This document shows positions 17,937 to 27,610 of a stretch of 64,000 nucleotides of DNA, piece by piece. The DNA is taken from the NCBI GenBank assembly GCA_964494805.1, contig CAZBST010000003.1, positions 186,001-250,000 on the forward strand, given 5' to 3'. The position numbers were made by a program, and so were the translations under genes. The first letter of the stretch is position 1, and every line of letters starts with the position of its first letter. The DNA is from CAIYOL01 sp964494805. Lineage in GTDB: Bacteria; Planctomycetota; Phycisphaerae; Sedimentisphaerales; Anaerobacaceae. The notes beneath the pieces were generated by a model that was not told the DNA's origin, ran no database searches, and saw nothing but the letters and a program-made list of their open reading frames with translations.

Positions 17937-19174
17937 AAATCGGATTTTTTACTCCCCGATATTATCCTGTTCACGGGGGGACGGAAGAGTATGTTCAACA
18001 GATGGCTGAGTACTGCATCGGCCAGGGTGATTCTGTCCACGTCCATACCACCACGGCTTATGCTCTTCAAGCTCTCATTTCTCCGGGCTATGACCAGCTT
18101 CCTTCAGGCGAGAAAACCATAAACGGCATTTGTGTTTCAAGGCATAAAGTATCCCACGTACCTTTTCGTCGCTACTGGGGCAATCTGCCATATCGATTGA
18201 ATTTGCTGCCTCAAAAATACAAAGGTTATGTGAATCCCGCCACTCCGGTCGTTCCTTCCATGTTGAAGCTAAAGCTGGATTACGACTTAATACATTCGGG
18301 AGCGTTTCCATACGACTTCGTAAATCTTACGGCCCTTAGGCTTGCAGAGCGAAACAACATTCCTTTTGTCATTACTCCTTCTTTGCACTTAGGAGACCTT
18401 GAGGATCCAAACGACTCCATCAGACCTTACTATACACAACCATATCAAATCGATGTAATAAAAAGCGCCGAAGGATGCATTGTTCAAAGCAGCGTAGAGA
18501 AAGAGTTCCTGATTGGAAAAGGGGTAAGGGAGGACAAACTGCATCTGGTCGCCCAGGGGATTAACTGTGAGGACTTTGAAGACCATAATCCGGAGATCTT
18601 CAGAAAAAAGTATAGTATTCCCAAAGATGCTTTTGTGATTGGCCATTTGGGAAATTTGAGTTTTGAAAAGGGTTCAATCGACCTCCACCGGACATTTACA
18701 CGTTTGAGAAAGGAATACCGTGACATATACCTGGTTTATGCAGGAGCTACGATGGATTCCTGGGAGAAGTATATTTCATCATGTCCGAAAGATTCAAATT
18801 TCAGAAATATGGGGGTAATCAATCATAAAACAAAGGAGGAGTTTTTCAGCTCGATAGATTGTTTCTGTCTGCCATCTCGAGTTGAGGCCTTCGGAATCGT
18901 TTTTCTGGAAGCGTGGCGATATGGAAAGCCGGTTCTGGGGTATAGAGCCGGTGGCATACCGGATGTTATTGATAACGGTAATGACGGTTTTGTTGTGAAA
19001 GCAAGCAATCCTGACGAATTGGCCGAAAAAATAATTCTTTTATATAAATCGCCCGAGTTGGCCCAGGCAATGGGGAATAAGGGATACGGGAAACTTGGCC
19101 GGAAATACCGTTTAGACGATATTAATCGAAAGCGTTACGAAATATTTCAAACATTGGCTAAAAATGGGCGTTAG
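17933..19174 (+). CDS. Family 4 glycosyltransferase
   Basis: This is a 413-residue GT-B fold retaining glycosyltransferase. The N-terminal domain begins MKIGFFTPRYYPVHGGTEEY. The C-terminal nucleotide-sugar domain shows VIGHLGNLSFEKGS, PSRVEAFGIVFLEAWRYGKP with EX7E, and GGIPDVIDNG. It acts in the cytoplasm on a lipid-linked glycan. The start overlaps the dehydrogenase stop (ATGA), so the two are translationally coupled. Donor and acceptor are unknown. Confidence 0.9.
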   Translation: MKIGFFTPRYYPVHGGTEEYVQQMAEYCIGQGDSVHVHTTTAYALQALISPGYDQLPSGEKTINGICVSRHKVSHVPFRRYWGNLPYRLNLLPQKYKGYVNPATPVVPSMLKLKLDYDLIHSGAFPYDFVNLTALRLAERNNIPFVITPSLHLGDLEDPNDSIRPYYTQPYQIDVIKSAEGCIVQSSVEKEFLIGKGVREDKLHLVAQGINCEDFEDHNPEIFRKKYSIPKDAFVIGHLGNLSFEKGSIDLHRTFTRLRKEYRDIYLVYAGATMDSWEKYISSCPKDSNFRNMGVINHKTKEEFFSSIDCFCLPSRVEAFGIVFLEAWRYGKPVLGYRAGGIPDVIDNGNDGFVVKASNPDELAEKIILLYKSPELAQAMGNKGYGKLGRKYRLDDINRKRYEIFQTLAKNGR

Positions 19175-19177
19175 TTA

Positions 19178-20020
19178 ATGATTGAAGTAAAAGACAGCCC
19201 TGTAAAGACGCTTGTCAACCCAGTGCATATAATCCGCTCTTTGTATTCAAACAGGGAGCTAATTTTGCAGTTTACGAGTCGTGAGGTCTCAGGGAAATAC
19301 AAAGGCTCATATCTGGGAATATTATGGTCTTTCATAACGCCACTAATTATGCTGTGCATTTATACTTTTGTCTTCAGTTTTATTTTCAAAGTCAGATGGG
19401 GTCTTGAATCTTCTGAAGGTAAATTACAATTTGCTTTTATTTTATTTTGTGGTTTAACTATCTTTAACATATTCAGTGAATGCGTTACAAGGGCACCTTT
19501 TTTAATAATCGGCAATCCAAGTTATGTTAAGAAGGTGGTTTTTCCTGTTGAAATACTGCCTATAAGTGTATTGGGGGCTGCTTTGGTACATTATTTGGTC
19601 AGTTTAGCCGTTTTAATAGCAGGTGTTTCTGTGTTTATAGGGCTTCCTTCAATACACGTATTGCTGCTTCCCCTTATATTGCTGCCGTTGTCTCTTACAT
19701 GCCTTGGCTTATCATGGTTTTTGGCATCTTTAGGGGTTTTTATACGAGACATCGGAGCCAGTATAAGTTTATTTACACAAATATTGCTTTTCTTAACTCC
19801 TATTTTTTACCCCCTCTCTGCCATACCCCGAAAGTATCAGGTTTTTATCAAATTAAACATTTTGTCGTTTTTTGTAGAGGGGGCTCGGGATATTATTATT
19901 TTTAAAAGGACCTTTAGTTGGCAATGGTGGTTGGCCTCTATGGTTGGTTCACTGGCTGTTTTTCTGGCAGGTTATGTTTGGTTTATGAAATCCAAAAAGA
20001 CATTTGCAGACGTGGTTTGA
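19178..20020 (+). CDS. wzm: ABC-2 type polysaccharide exporter permease (Wzm-like)
   Basis: This is the inner-membrane permease of an ABC exporter for surface polysaccharide. The 280 residues contain six hydrophobic helices and the hallmark YKGSYLGILWSFITPLIMLC after an N-terminal amphipathic stretch. The FYPLSAIPRKYQ segment before the last helices is also typical. Its stop overlaps the ATPase start by one base, and the next gene is the matching ATPase, which gives a complete Wzm/Wzt pair. Confidence 0.92.
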   Translation: MIEVKDSPVKTLVNPVHIIRSLYSNRELILQFTSREVSGKYKGSYLGILWSFITPLIMLCIYTFVFSFIFKVRWGLESSEGKLQFAFILFCGLTIFNIFSECVTRAPFLIIGNPSYVKKVVFPVEILPISVLGAALVHYLVSLAVLIAGVSVFIGLPSIHVLLLPLILLPLSLTCLGLSWFLASLGVFIRDIGASISLFTQILLFLTPIFYPLSAIPRKYQVFIKLNILSFFVEGARDIIIFKRTFSWQWWLASMVGSLAVFLAGYVWFMKSKKTFADVV

Positions 20021-21288
20021 TGAATGAGTTAGCAATATCAGTTAAAGGTGTTTCCAAGCGATACGAGATTTACGAAAAGCCTATCGACAGGCTCAAGCAA
20101 TCCCTGTTCCGCGGCAGAAAACAGTTTTACAGGGAATTCTGGGCCTTAAAAGACATTTCTTTTGACCTGTCCAAAGGCAAAGTGCTCGGAATTATAGGGA
20201 TGAACGGCGCTGGAAAGAGCACCTTACTGCAGGTTCTGGCGAAGGTGCTGCACCCAACCTCAGGAAAAGTTACAGTCGGAGGAAATGTAATGTCGCTGCT
20301 TGAGCTGGGCAGTGGGTTCAATGCCGAATTTACAGGCAGAGAGAACATCTATTATTACGGCATGTTAATGGGACAGACGAAAAAGCAAATAGAAACGAAT
20401 ATCGACAAAATAATTGATTTTGCCGACATCGGCGATTTTATAGACCAGCCTATCAAAACATATTCTGCCGGAATGATTATGCGCCTTGCTTTTTCCGTCA
20501 TAACAAACAGTAACCCTGATATACTGCTTATTGACGAGGTTATGGCTGTAGGTGATATCAATTTTCAGATGAAATGCATGCGGTGGATGCAGGATTTTTC
20601 GGCTCAGGGTGGCACGATTTGTATTGTAAGCCACGACCTAAACTTAATAGCCAACAAGTCCGACCATGTAATCCTGCTGAAAAATGGATGCATCGACAAA
20701 GCGGGCCAGCCACGGGAAGTCGTTCAAAAATTCCGATACGAGGTGTTCGAGTGTAAGCCGCAAGTTGATAACACTTGGATAAAAGACCGGTCTCATATCA
20801 AACAAAAGGGAACAATTGCCCCTGCAACACCAAGGAGAGGAAACGGCAAAGCCCTAGTAACCAGAACTTTGGTAAATGGGCACGAACTAACTGAGGAAGT
20901 TTTCTTAAAGCAGCAAGAGCCGGTCGAGGTTGAAATCGAAGCTGTTTTTTCCGAACCGTTCAAAGATTATTCATTCTGTCTCGCTATTGTAACTTCAAAA
21001 GGTGCTGATATATTTACCATTTCGTCTAGGCTTACGGAAATCTCTCATCCACCTATTATACCGGACGAACCAATTACGTGCTATATGAAGGTTAACCCAA
21101 ATTTGGGGCCTGGAGAATACTACATACAGGTGGGCCTTGCAAATGTGCAAAGCAAAGCAGCTGCAGAACTACTTGATGTTATAGATACACATACAAAACT
21201 AACAGTCTTGGGAACATCACAAAATTTCGGCATTGTCGATTTTCCGTATACGATTAATTTCCCCATTAACTGTCCATTACGAAAATAA
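20020..21288 (+). CDS. wzt: Polysaccharide ABC exporter ATPase with C-terminal glycan-recognition domain (Wzt-like)
   Basis: This protein powers export of the finished glycan. From the ATG at 20020 it is 422 residues; the in-frame extension to 19918 lies inside the permease gene and is not used. Walker A is GMNGAGKS (about 60-67), the signature is YSAGMIMRLAFSV, and Walker B is DILLIDEVMAVGD followed by the H-loop SHDLN. Residues about 270-422 form an extra beta-rich domain, as in Wzt proteins that bind the terminal modification of their O-antigen before export. Neighbouring methyltransferases could place such a terminal mark. Confidence 0.93.
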   Translation: MNELAISVKGVSKRYEIYEKPIDRLKQSLFRGRKQFYREFWALKDISFDLSKGKVLGIIGMNGAGKSTLLQVLAKVLHPTSGKVTVGGNVMSLLELGSGFNAEFTGRENIYYYGMLMGQTKKQIETNIDKIIDFADIGDFIDQPIKTYSAGMIMRLAFSVITNSNPDILLIDEVMAVGDINFQMKCMRWMQDFSAQGGTICIVSHDLNLIANKSDHVILLKNGCIDKAGQPREVVQKFRYEVFECKPQVDNTWIKDRSHIKQKGTIAPATPRRGNGKALVTRTLVNGHELTEEVFLKQQEPVEVEIEAVFSEPFKDYSFCLAIVTSKGADIFTISSRLTEISHPPIIPDEPITCYMKVNPNLGPGEYYIQVGLANVQSKAAAELLDVIDTHTKLTVLGTSQNFGIVDFPYTINFPINCPLRK

Positions 21289-21297
21289 TGAAATATC

Positions 21298-22011
21298 ATG
21301 CTGCTGAGAAATAAAACCAACATCACCACACTTGAAGAACTGACAGATTCATACGACAGGTTATATCAAGGCTTTTTGAGGGAACACTCAACCAAGCTCG
21401 AAGCCGAGTTCATGCTAAGCCTGATTAAACCGGAATCGGGACGGACGCTGCTGGACGTATCCTGCGGGAAAGGGGATTTGGTAGCCATGGCATGTAAAAA
21501 AGGTTTAAATGCCGTTGGAATTGAATTGTCGGGCAAAGCTCTGGAGCTTGCCAAAAAACAATATCCTGACTGTGAGTACATTCGGGCAGATGCCGAAAAT
21601 CTGCCATTTGAAGATAATGCCTTCGATTACGTGATGAACCTGGGCAGTCTCGAGCACTATCTAAATCCGGAAAAAGGATGCAAGGAAATGGCCCGAGTCC
21701 TCAAAGATGACGGAACAGCAGTAATCCTTCTTCCTAACAGCCATGATATTATAACAATCTACCATGTTTATCGTTTGGGTACAGGCCCAAATGATATGCA
21801 GGATTACGAGAGATTCGCATCGCGGAAAGAATGGCACAATTTTCTCGAAGAGCACGGTTTTGAGGTTATTGAAACCCACAAATTTGACCGAAAACTGCCA
21901 GCTAAGCCTTTTGCGTGGTTTAGCTTTTTTTACAATTTATTTATCGGCAGGATACCACTAAATTTGTCTCGTGTTTTTATATTCGTTTGTCATAAGAAAA
22001 AACATGAATAA
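21298..22011 (+). CDS. Class I SAM-dependent methyltransferase
   Basis: The protein has 237 residues. Motif I is LLDVSCGKGDLVAMA, followed by the acidic GIELSGKALELA strand and the YVMNLGSLEHYLNPE segment, all typical of Rossmann-fold methyltransferases (type 11/25). It lies nine bases after wzt and overlaps the next gene by eight bases, so it is part of the cluster operon. It may methylate a sugar or the chain end of the exported glycan; the substrate is inferred only from context. Confidence 0.85.
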   Translation: MLLRNKTNITTLEELTDSYDRLYQGFLREHSTKLEAEFMLSLIKPESGRTLLDVSCGKGDLVAMACKKGLNAVGIELSGKALELAKKQYPDCEYIRADAENLPFEDNAFDYVMNLGSLEHYLNPEKGCKEMARVLKDDGTAVILLPNSHDIITIYHVYRLGTGPNDMQDYERFASRKEWHNFLEEHGFEVIETHKFDRKLPAKPFAWFSFFYNLFIGRIPLNLSRVFIFVCHKKKHE

Positions 22012-24232
22012 TACCATTAGAATAGGTTTTCATCTTGTATTAAATGCAGTGGATATCAGTTACTACTACCCATTAGCTTTTTCGTATTTGAAATCCTATT
22101 TAGAAGCATACTTAGGGCACTCCTTTGAAGCAGTATTGTTAAACTCTCTGGAATCTTCCATTGCAGACGCTGTTGATATCTTATGTCTCTCCGTTTATTC
22201 ACAGGACTTTGACGACGCTAAAATCATCACCGACAAATTTAAAAAGCTCAACTCAAACCTTATAATTATACTTGGTGGCCAACATATAACACACTTTCCC
22301 GAAACTCTGCCTGTATCCGTTGACGTAGGTGTCATCGGTGAAGGGGAGATAACGTTCCTGGAGCTGATGAGACTATACGCCAAAGATAAAAAGTTAGCTC
22401 CTGAAGCCCTAAAGTCGATTGACGGCCTTGTTTTCCGCGATTCTTCAGGACGACTGATTCAAACGGAACCACGACAGTTGATAGAAAATTTAGATACCCT
22501 CGCACTGCCGGACCGTGATTGTTATCCTGATGACAAGGCCCCCTACCTGTTTACGTCGAGGGGATGTCCCTACAGATGTACATTTTGTTCCTCGAGCGAG
22601 TATTGGAAAAAAGTACGATACTTCTCCGCTGAGTATGTATGTAACGACATTAAAAACATCTGTCGAAAAAAAACCGACCTGAAACTGCTTGGGATCTGGG
22701 ATGACTTATTTGTAGATAATCGAACCCGATTAAGGGAAATAAGAGATATTTTGCACAATGATGGAATTTTCCAGAATGCCAGTTTTGAGATGGCATGTCA
22801 GATAAGAGCACATTTGGTAGATGAAGATTTGTGTAAACTACTACAGCAGCTACACATCACTTCTGTAAGCTTCGGGTTCGAATCAGTATCCGACAAATTC
22901 CTCAGTATGCTCAAACCCACAGCGACGGTGCAAAATAATTTGGACGCTCTCGAATTACTTAAAAGGTTTAATTTGCCGGTATGTTGCTCTTTTATCATAG
23001 CGGTGCCCGGTGAGACGGAAAAAGATGTAAGGAACACGTACGAGTTGATACTGGACCTTATGTCGCAGGATAAACTGGTGGAGCCACACGTTAATTTTCT
23101 AATGCCTATGCCAAACACTATCTTCTGGAAGGAAGCCGAAAAAAAAGGACTCATTGACGTAAAGAATATGCGGTGGTCTCGGCTGCGCTATTTCTGCAAC
23201 TTCAGAGATTCAATATACAAATCTCCAAAGGAATGGGCATCGACTCGGCTCAAAAATAACAGCATATATCTAAATGAAGATTATCTCAAAGAGGAAAGAT
23301 TACTTGAATTGATTGTCCACTATGAGAATAAAATTATCAGGGAAATGGAGGAAAGGAGAGCGCAAGCAAGACCTCCTTACCCGCATTATGTCTATATAGA
23401 CCTTGCAGACAAAAACAATGCTCATACTCTTATGATTGATAAGGTCGGGGATGGCAGTTGTGTGCTCGAATGCGGCTCTTTGGGCGGACACACGACGCGA
23501 ATTCTTGCGCAAAAAAAGTGCACCGTAGACTGCCTTGAGATAGATAAAACCGTAGCATATATGGCGTATCAATTTGCAAGACGCGTTTACGTCGCAGATT
23601 CGGAGGACGCCAATTTCCTGAAAACCCTCGAAAATTCCAGTTACGATTTTATTATATGCGGCGACATATTAGAACATTTAAAGCGTCCAGCCGACTGTCT
23701 GATGCTGCTTAAGGAAAAACTAAAGCCGGATGGTAAAATAATTGTCTCTATCCCAAATGTTACTCATGGGAGCATAAGGCTTAAATTATTAAAAGGTAGA
23801 TTTGAATATGAACAAAGCGGTTTGCTCGATCGCTCCCACCTGAAATTTTTCGATTTTTATTCTATGGTTGACCTTTTTAATAATGCCAAATTGCATATCG
23901 ATTCTCTTGATGTTGTTAGGATTCCTCTTGAATATCCAATGGCTAATATCGACCTTTCTGAATACAAAGCCGCCGTAATCGAAGAAATTAAACAAGACCC
24001 AACATCTGACGTTTTTCAATACGTCATTTGTATAAGTAATATGACCAGTTTAAATGATATAAATAACGCAGATTTACTCTACAACCAGCTTTTTCCTCCT
24101 TCTGCCGCACCTATACCTATTGCAGCTTGTGTTCCGCATAAACATTCTCCAGCAGCTAATAAATCGGTATTATCCAAAATCAAAGAGCAAATAAACAGTT
24201 TAATTTGCTCTCTTACAAAAAAGGAAAAATGA
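22004..24232 (+). CDS. B12-binding radical SAM protein with a C-terminal methyltransferase domain
   Basis: From the ATG at 22004 (eight-base overlap with the previous gene) the protein has 742 residues; the GTG at 21971 lies deep in the previous gene and is less likely. Order of domains: a cobalamin-binding-like domain with IILGGQHITHFPETLP and VIGEGEITFLEL (about 60-130), a radical SAM barrel with TSRGCPYRCTFC (first Cys near 188), and from about residue 490 a class I SAM methyltransferase (VLECGSLGGHTTRILA, ICGDILEHLKRP, IVSIPNVTHGSIR). The combination suggests two successive modifications of one substrate, such as C-methylation and O-methylation, but no product can be named. Confidence 0.85.
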   Translation: MNNTIRIGFHLVLNAVDISYYYPLAFSYLKSYLEAYLGHSFEAVLLNSLESSIADAVDILCLSVYSQDFDDAKIITDKFKKLNSNLIIILGGQHITHFPETLPVSVDVGVIGEGEITFLELMRLYAKDKKLAPEALKSIDGLVFRDSSGRLIQTEPRQLIENLDTLALPDRDCYPDDKAPYLFTSRGCPYRCTFCSSSEYWKKVRYFSAEYVCNDIKNICRKKTDLKLLGIWDDLFVDNRTRLREIRDILHNDGIFQNASFEMACQIRAHLVDEDLCKLLQQLHITSVSFGFESVSDKFLSMLKPTATVQNNLDALELLKRFNLPVCCSFIIAVPGETEKDVRNTYELILDLMSQDKLVEPHVNFLMPMPNTIFWKEAEKKGLIDVKNMRWSRLRYFCNFRDSIYKSPKEWASTRLKNNSIYLNEDYLKEERLLELIVHYENKIIREMEERRAQARPPYPHYVYIDLADKNNAHTLMIDKVGDGSCVLECGSLGGHTTRILAQKKCTVDCLEIDKTVAYMAYQFARRVYVADSEDANFLKTLENSSYDFIICGDILEHLKRPADCLMLLKEKLKPDGKIIVSIPNVTHGSIRLKLLKGRFEYEQSGLLDRSHLKFFDFYSMVDLFNNAKLHIDSLDVVRIPLEYPMANIDLSEYKAAVIEEIKQDPTSDVFQYVICISNMTSLNDINNADLLYNQLFPPSAAPIPIAACVPHKHSPAANKSVLSKIKEQINSLICSLTKKEK

Positions 24233-25534
24233 ATGTCTTTCAGTACAGCATTATTAAAGTTGCATTCCCAAAAAGGCAGACTTGAAAGGGCCAAAGCAGT
24301 TTTTGAATTGATTGTCAAGAAGACCTCGAAGTACAAACTTGCATCCTCTTTCTTACGAAAAACAAACAGCTTGCTAAGTTTGCCACCTAATCACAACTCG
24401 CTGGACATAAACGCGGTGGAAAATAAACAGTTAAATGAGAAGGAAAGGGACAATTGTGAACTACATTTGAATTCAACCCCACAGGTACTGGAGATTGGCA
24501 CCACAAGTGTATGCAACGTTACTCCCCCCTGTGTCCAATGTCCTAAGCATGTTAATCCAAAACCGGGGGACGCACATCATATCCCCAAGGATTATATTAA
24601 AAGAATCGCGCCATTTATTCGCAGAAGTGTTTGGCTTTCATTACACGGCTTTGGAGAACCGCTAACGTGTCCTTATTTATTCGATATATTAAAGTACGTA
24701 GAGTACGATAATACAGTAAGGTATTTTTGCACAAATGGTTTATTACTAACAAGAGAGATTAGAGAAAAAATTTTATCCAATAAAATAAGTAATATTAGTT
24801 TCTCTTTGGATGCAGCGACCGCTGAGACATACAAAAAGATAAGACACCACGACTTCGGAGGAGTAATCAGAAACATAAAAGATTTGGTCAACGAACGCAA
24901 TGCAAGAGGGCTCAAAGTACCTGTTATATCAATCAACATGACCCTTATGCGCGAAAACATCAAAGAAGTGCCGGAATTTATCAGACTGGCAAAGCAATTA
25001 GATGCAAACGTACACCTCTACCATTTAATTAAAGGACCTTCATATCGATACAAATGGTTTGATTATGAATCCCAGCATTGCTCAAATGAGCCTAAAATTC
25101 ATGATTTGTATGTTGAAGAAGCATTCAAGGTTGCAGAGGAAACAGGGGTAGAAGTTATTTTCATTGGCAAACGGAGCCTCCTTAAGAAAAATCCTGAAAT
25201 ATTCAGCATAAAAATTCCTTCTGATAATCAGCCGGATAATCATCGGAAGATTTCGAATGGAATATATACCCCAATCAAGATTGGTGGAAAACGCTTCTTC
25301 TGCGACTTGCCCTGGAATCACTTGTCAATTGATGAAGATGGCAGTGTACGCAGTTGTTGCTGGCAGGCAGCTTCTCTTGGCAATCTAAAGACATCCTCAA
25401 TCTGGGAAATTTGGAATGGTAAAATTATCAAGGAAATAAGAAAATCAACTGCCGAAGGAATTCCTCACCCTATCTGTAATTACAAAAACTCTGAATGTCC
25501 CTATGTTTTAGCTTTCACTTCTTTAGATAAGTAG
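24233..25534 (+). CDS. Radical SAM/SPASM-like protein with a CX5CX2C cluster motif
   Basis: The protein has 433 residues. The putative Fe4S4-SAM cysteines are C94, C100 and C103 in VCNVTPPCVQC, spaced CX5CX2C rather than the usual CX3CX2C. The rest fits the fold: WLSLHGFGEPL, FCTNGLLLTREI, ISFSLDAATAETYKKI. The C-terminal part has a cysteine set (FFCDLPW, GSVRSCCW, CNYKNSECPY) like a SPASM auxiliary-cluster domain with the LGNLKTSSIWEIWNG segment. SPASM enzymes modify peptides or small molecules; the substrate here is unknown. It starts directly after the previous stop with aagga upstream. A related gene with the same motif is at 34208-35467. Confidence 0.82.
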   Translation: MSFSTALLKLHSQKGRLERAKAVFELIVKKTSKYKLASSFLRKTNSLLSLPPNHNSLDINAVENKQLNEKERDNCELHLNSTPQVLEIGTTSVCNVTPPCVQCPKHVNPKPGDAHHIPKDYIKRIAPFIRRSVWLSLHGFGEPLTCPYLFDILKYVEYDNTVRYFCTNGLLLTREIREKILSNKISNISFSLDAATAETYKKIRHHDFGGVIRNIKDLVNERNARGLKVPVISINMTLMRENIKEVPEFIRLAKQLDANVHLYHLIKGPSYRYKWFDYESQHCSNEPKIHDLYVEEAFKVAEETGVEVIFIGKRSLLKKNPEIFSIKIPSDNQPDNHRKISNGIYTPIKIGGKRFFCDLPWNHLSIDEDGSVRSCCWQAASLGNLKTSSIWEIWNGKIIKEIRKSTAEGIPHPICNYKNSECPYVLAFTSLDK

Positions 25535-25587
25535 TCATTACAGTTGTTTCCACTAGTTCCGGTTATGAAAAACAACGCATGTTCTAA

Positions 25588-26412
25588 TTACCGTATACCT
25601 ATGAGTACCTTGAAGGGCCTGTACCAGCTTATAGGTAGCCAATCTTTTTGGTGTGGAAGTTCTATAATTTTTTGGAACCCGAGTTCTCGCAGACCTAACT
25701 CGATTAAAGGACGTGAAACAGAAGTGGTGCCGTCGAAACATATCGGAAAAGTGAAATGCTTGAAATGCGTTCGAGGCTCTCCATGATAAGTAATGCGATA
25801 GTCTGGATTATCGTCGATTGCTGTAAATAGGAACAAAAGCTTTTTTGTTATAGACCCCAAAAACGCCAAGTAATAGGTAGGATCGCTCAAATGCAACATG
25901 ATCGCTGATGATATTACAATATCTGCTTCCACCGCATTGGGAATCTTATGTGTCATCATATCATAAGGCTCACTTATAAATTCGACAGCATAGCCGGTAA
26001 TCTCATTGAGCAATTCGTACGATTTATGAATCGGCGGGTAGTCGAGATCATAGGCGACTGCTCTTTTAGCACCTCTCTTAAGAAGTTCATACAGGAAGTA
26101 ACCTTGACTTGCTGCAGTATCCACGACAGTTAAATCCGACAGTGGACCGGCAAGATTACAAATCGAATTAATCCAGTCATTGTACATTCTTCTCATTCTG
26201 CCATTTGCCTCGGTAAATCGGTCCCAGTCCTCGAAGCAGACATTGTCTTTCTCCATCATGTATTTGCCAGATTGATTAATCCAATCATCAGCGGTACCTG
26301 TACAACAATTATCAGAAAGAATGAAAGGCTGATAGCTTACGATCATATCAGTCATTATTTTTTTTAGTTCATCAATTTGGTCTATTGTCGGGTTATATTC
26401 TCTTAAGTCCAT
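25588..26412 (-). CDS. Class I SAM-dependent methyltransferase-like protein
   Basis: The protein has 274 residues. Motif I is TVVDTAASQGYFLYELLKRG, followed by VAYDLDYPP and ADIVISSAIMLHLSDPTYYL, the pattern of the DUF1698/CmoB-like or FkbM-neighbouring group. The N-terminal 90 residues form an alpha-helical cap. It is transcribed against the surrounding cluster genes, convergent with the SPASM gene (53 bp apart) and divergent from the GT2 gene. It is probably a sugar or lipid methyltransferase; the target is not known. Confidence 0.7.
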   Translation of the reverse strand: MDLREYNPTIDQIDELKKIMTDMIVSYQPFILSDNCCTGTADDWINQSGKYMMEKDNVCFEDWDRFTEANGRMRRMYNDWINSICNLAGPLSDLTVVDTAASQGYFLYELLKRGAKRAVAYDLDYPPIHKSYELLNEITGYAVEFISEPYDMMTHKIPNAVEADIVISSAIMLHLSDPTYYLAFLGSITKKLLFLFTAIDDNPDYRITYHGEPRTHFKHFTFPICFDGTTSVSRPLIELGLRELGFQKIIELPHQKDWLPISWYRPFKVLIGIR

Positions 26413-26651
26413 CGTAATTTCCTATGTAAAAAAGTACTGTATTTATTCAGCCGGGTGCAGCGAACCTATTATAATCATTTACTTCTTTATAATAAACCAC
26501 TTTGAGTTGTCCTTTTTGTGATTTATGTAAAGCTTCCAATTTTTACTACATTATACTAACATATTGATAGTTCACACAAATTATGATATACAACTACTCT
26601 TTGCTGTTCAATTTTAATAGGAAAAATAAGTCAATTATTAAACACCATAAA

Positions 26652-27584
26652 ATGAGCGCAAACAAAGTCAGTTTTATTATACCCTCGTATAATGGCTATG
26701 ATCTTTTGAAGATTCTTTTGCCCTCGTTATATGACATCGTCTCAAGAAGGAAAATAGTCACCGAAATCATTGTTGTCGATGATGCAAGCACGGACAGTAG
26801 CGTTGCTGAATTGGAAAAACTGACTTTGCCTGTAAGAATTATTAGACGGGGTAGTAGAGGAGGTTTTGCAAAGGCCTGCAACGAAGGGGCAAAGTCCGCA
26901 TCTGGCTCATTTTTGTTCTTTTTGAATAACGATATGACTTTTGAGGCTCAAAAAGAATTTCTAAGCCCGATTATGGAGCATTTTGATGACAATGATGTAT
27001 TCGCAGTGGCACCGAGTTCACTGACTCACTGGGATAGGAAATTATTTGATGAGACTCCAACCATAGGGAAATGGGAAAAAGGTCTTTTGAATATTTTTCA
27101 GCCGGGATTTACACACAATAACAATAGAGGTCTTTTCTACACATCCGGCGGTTGTATGTGTGTCAGAAAAGATAGATTTCTTGTGCTGAGTGGATTTGAT
27201 GAGCTTTTCTCCCCTTTTTATTTTGAAGATGTTGACCTTTGTTGGCGAGCCCGTAAGAGAGGATGGAAGACACTCCACGAACCTTCCGTACATATTTATC
27301 ATAAGGGGCATGAAACGATAAACAGGCTTTATAGCCCTCTTGAAAGCAACGCCATTTACTGGAAAAACTGTCTTCTTTTTATATGGAAAAATATCGATGA
27401 CCAACAACTACGTAAGGAGCATTTCGACCATCTAATAGATAATATCTATGAGAAGTCCAGACAGGGCGAGGCTGTTCTTTTGGGCTGCAAATTGGCGATG
27501 CGTATGTTCAGTTCTCAGAAGCATAAAAAAAGTATAGAAGAAGTCGATGACAGAGAGTTATTACTTATTGGCCGTAACGAGTAA
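26652..27584 (+). CDS. Family 2 glycosyltransferase (rhamnosyltransferase-like)
   Basis: From the ATG at 26652 the protein has 310 residues; an in-frame ATG at 26583 would add 23 residues unlike a GT2 start. The GT-A core shows VSFIIPSYNGYDLLKILLPS, VVDDASTDSS, the GGFAKACNEGAK segment, FLNNDMTF with the metal-binding Asp, and FYFEDVDLCWRARKRGWK. These are typical of rhamnosyl- and N-acetylglucosaminyl-transferases of surface glycans. Cytoplasmic, no membrane helix. Confidence 0.88.
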   Translation: MSANKVSFIIPSYNGYDLLKILLPSLYDIVSRRKIVTEIIVVDDASTDSSVAELEKLTLPVRIIRRGSRGGFAKACNEGAKSASGSFLFFLNNDMTFEAQKEFLSPIMEHFDDNDVFAVAPSSLTHWDRKLFDETPTIGKWEKGLLNIFQPGFTHNNNRGLFYTSGGCMCVRKDRFLVLSGFDELFSPFYFEDVDLCWRARKRGWKTLHEPSVHIYHKGHETINRLYSPLESNAIYWKNCLLFIWKNIDDQQLRKEHFDHLIDNIYEKSRQGEAVLLGCKLAMRMFSSQKHKKSIEEVDDRELLLIGRNE

Positions 27585-27610
27585 TGTTTATCTTGCGCAA
27601 GAATGTTCCC

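Noticed and set aside
19918..20019. N-terminal extension of the Wzt ATPase
   Set aside because: The extra 34 codons lie in the permease gene and do not look like an ATPase start. The ATG at 20020 overlaps the permease stop in the usual way.
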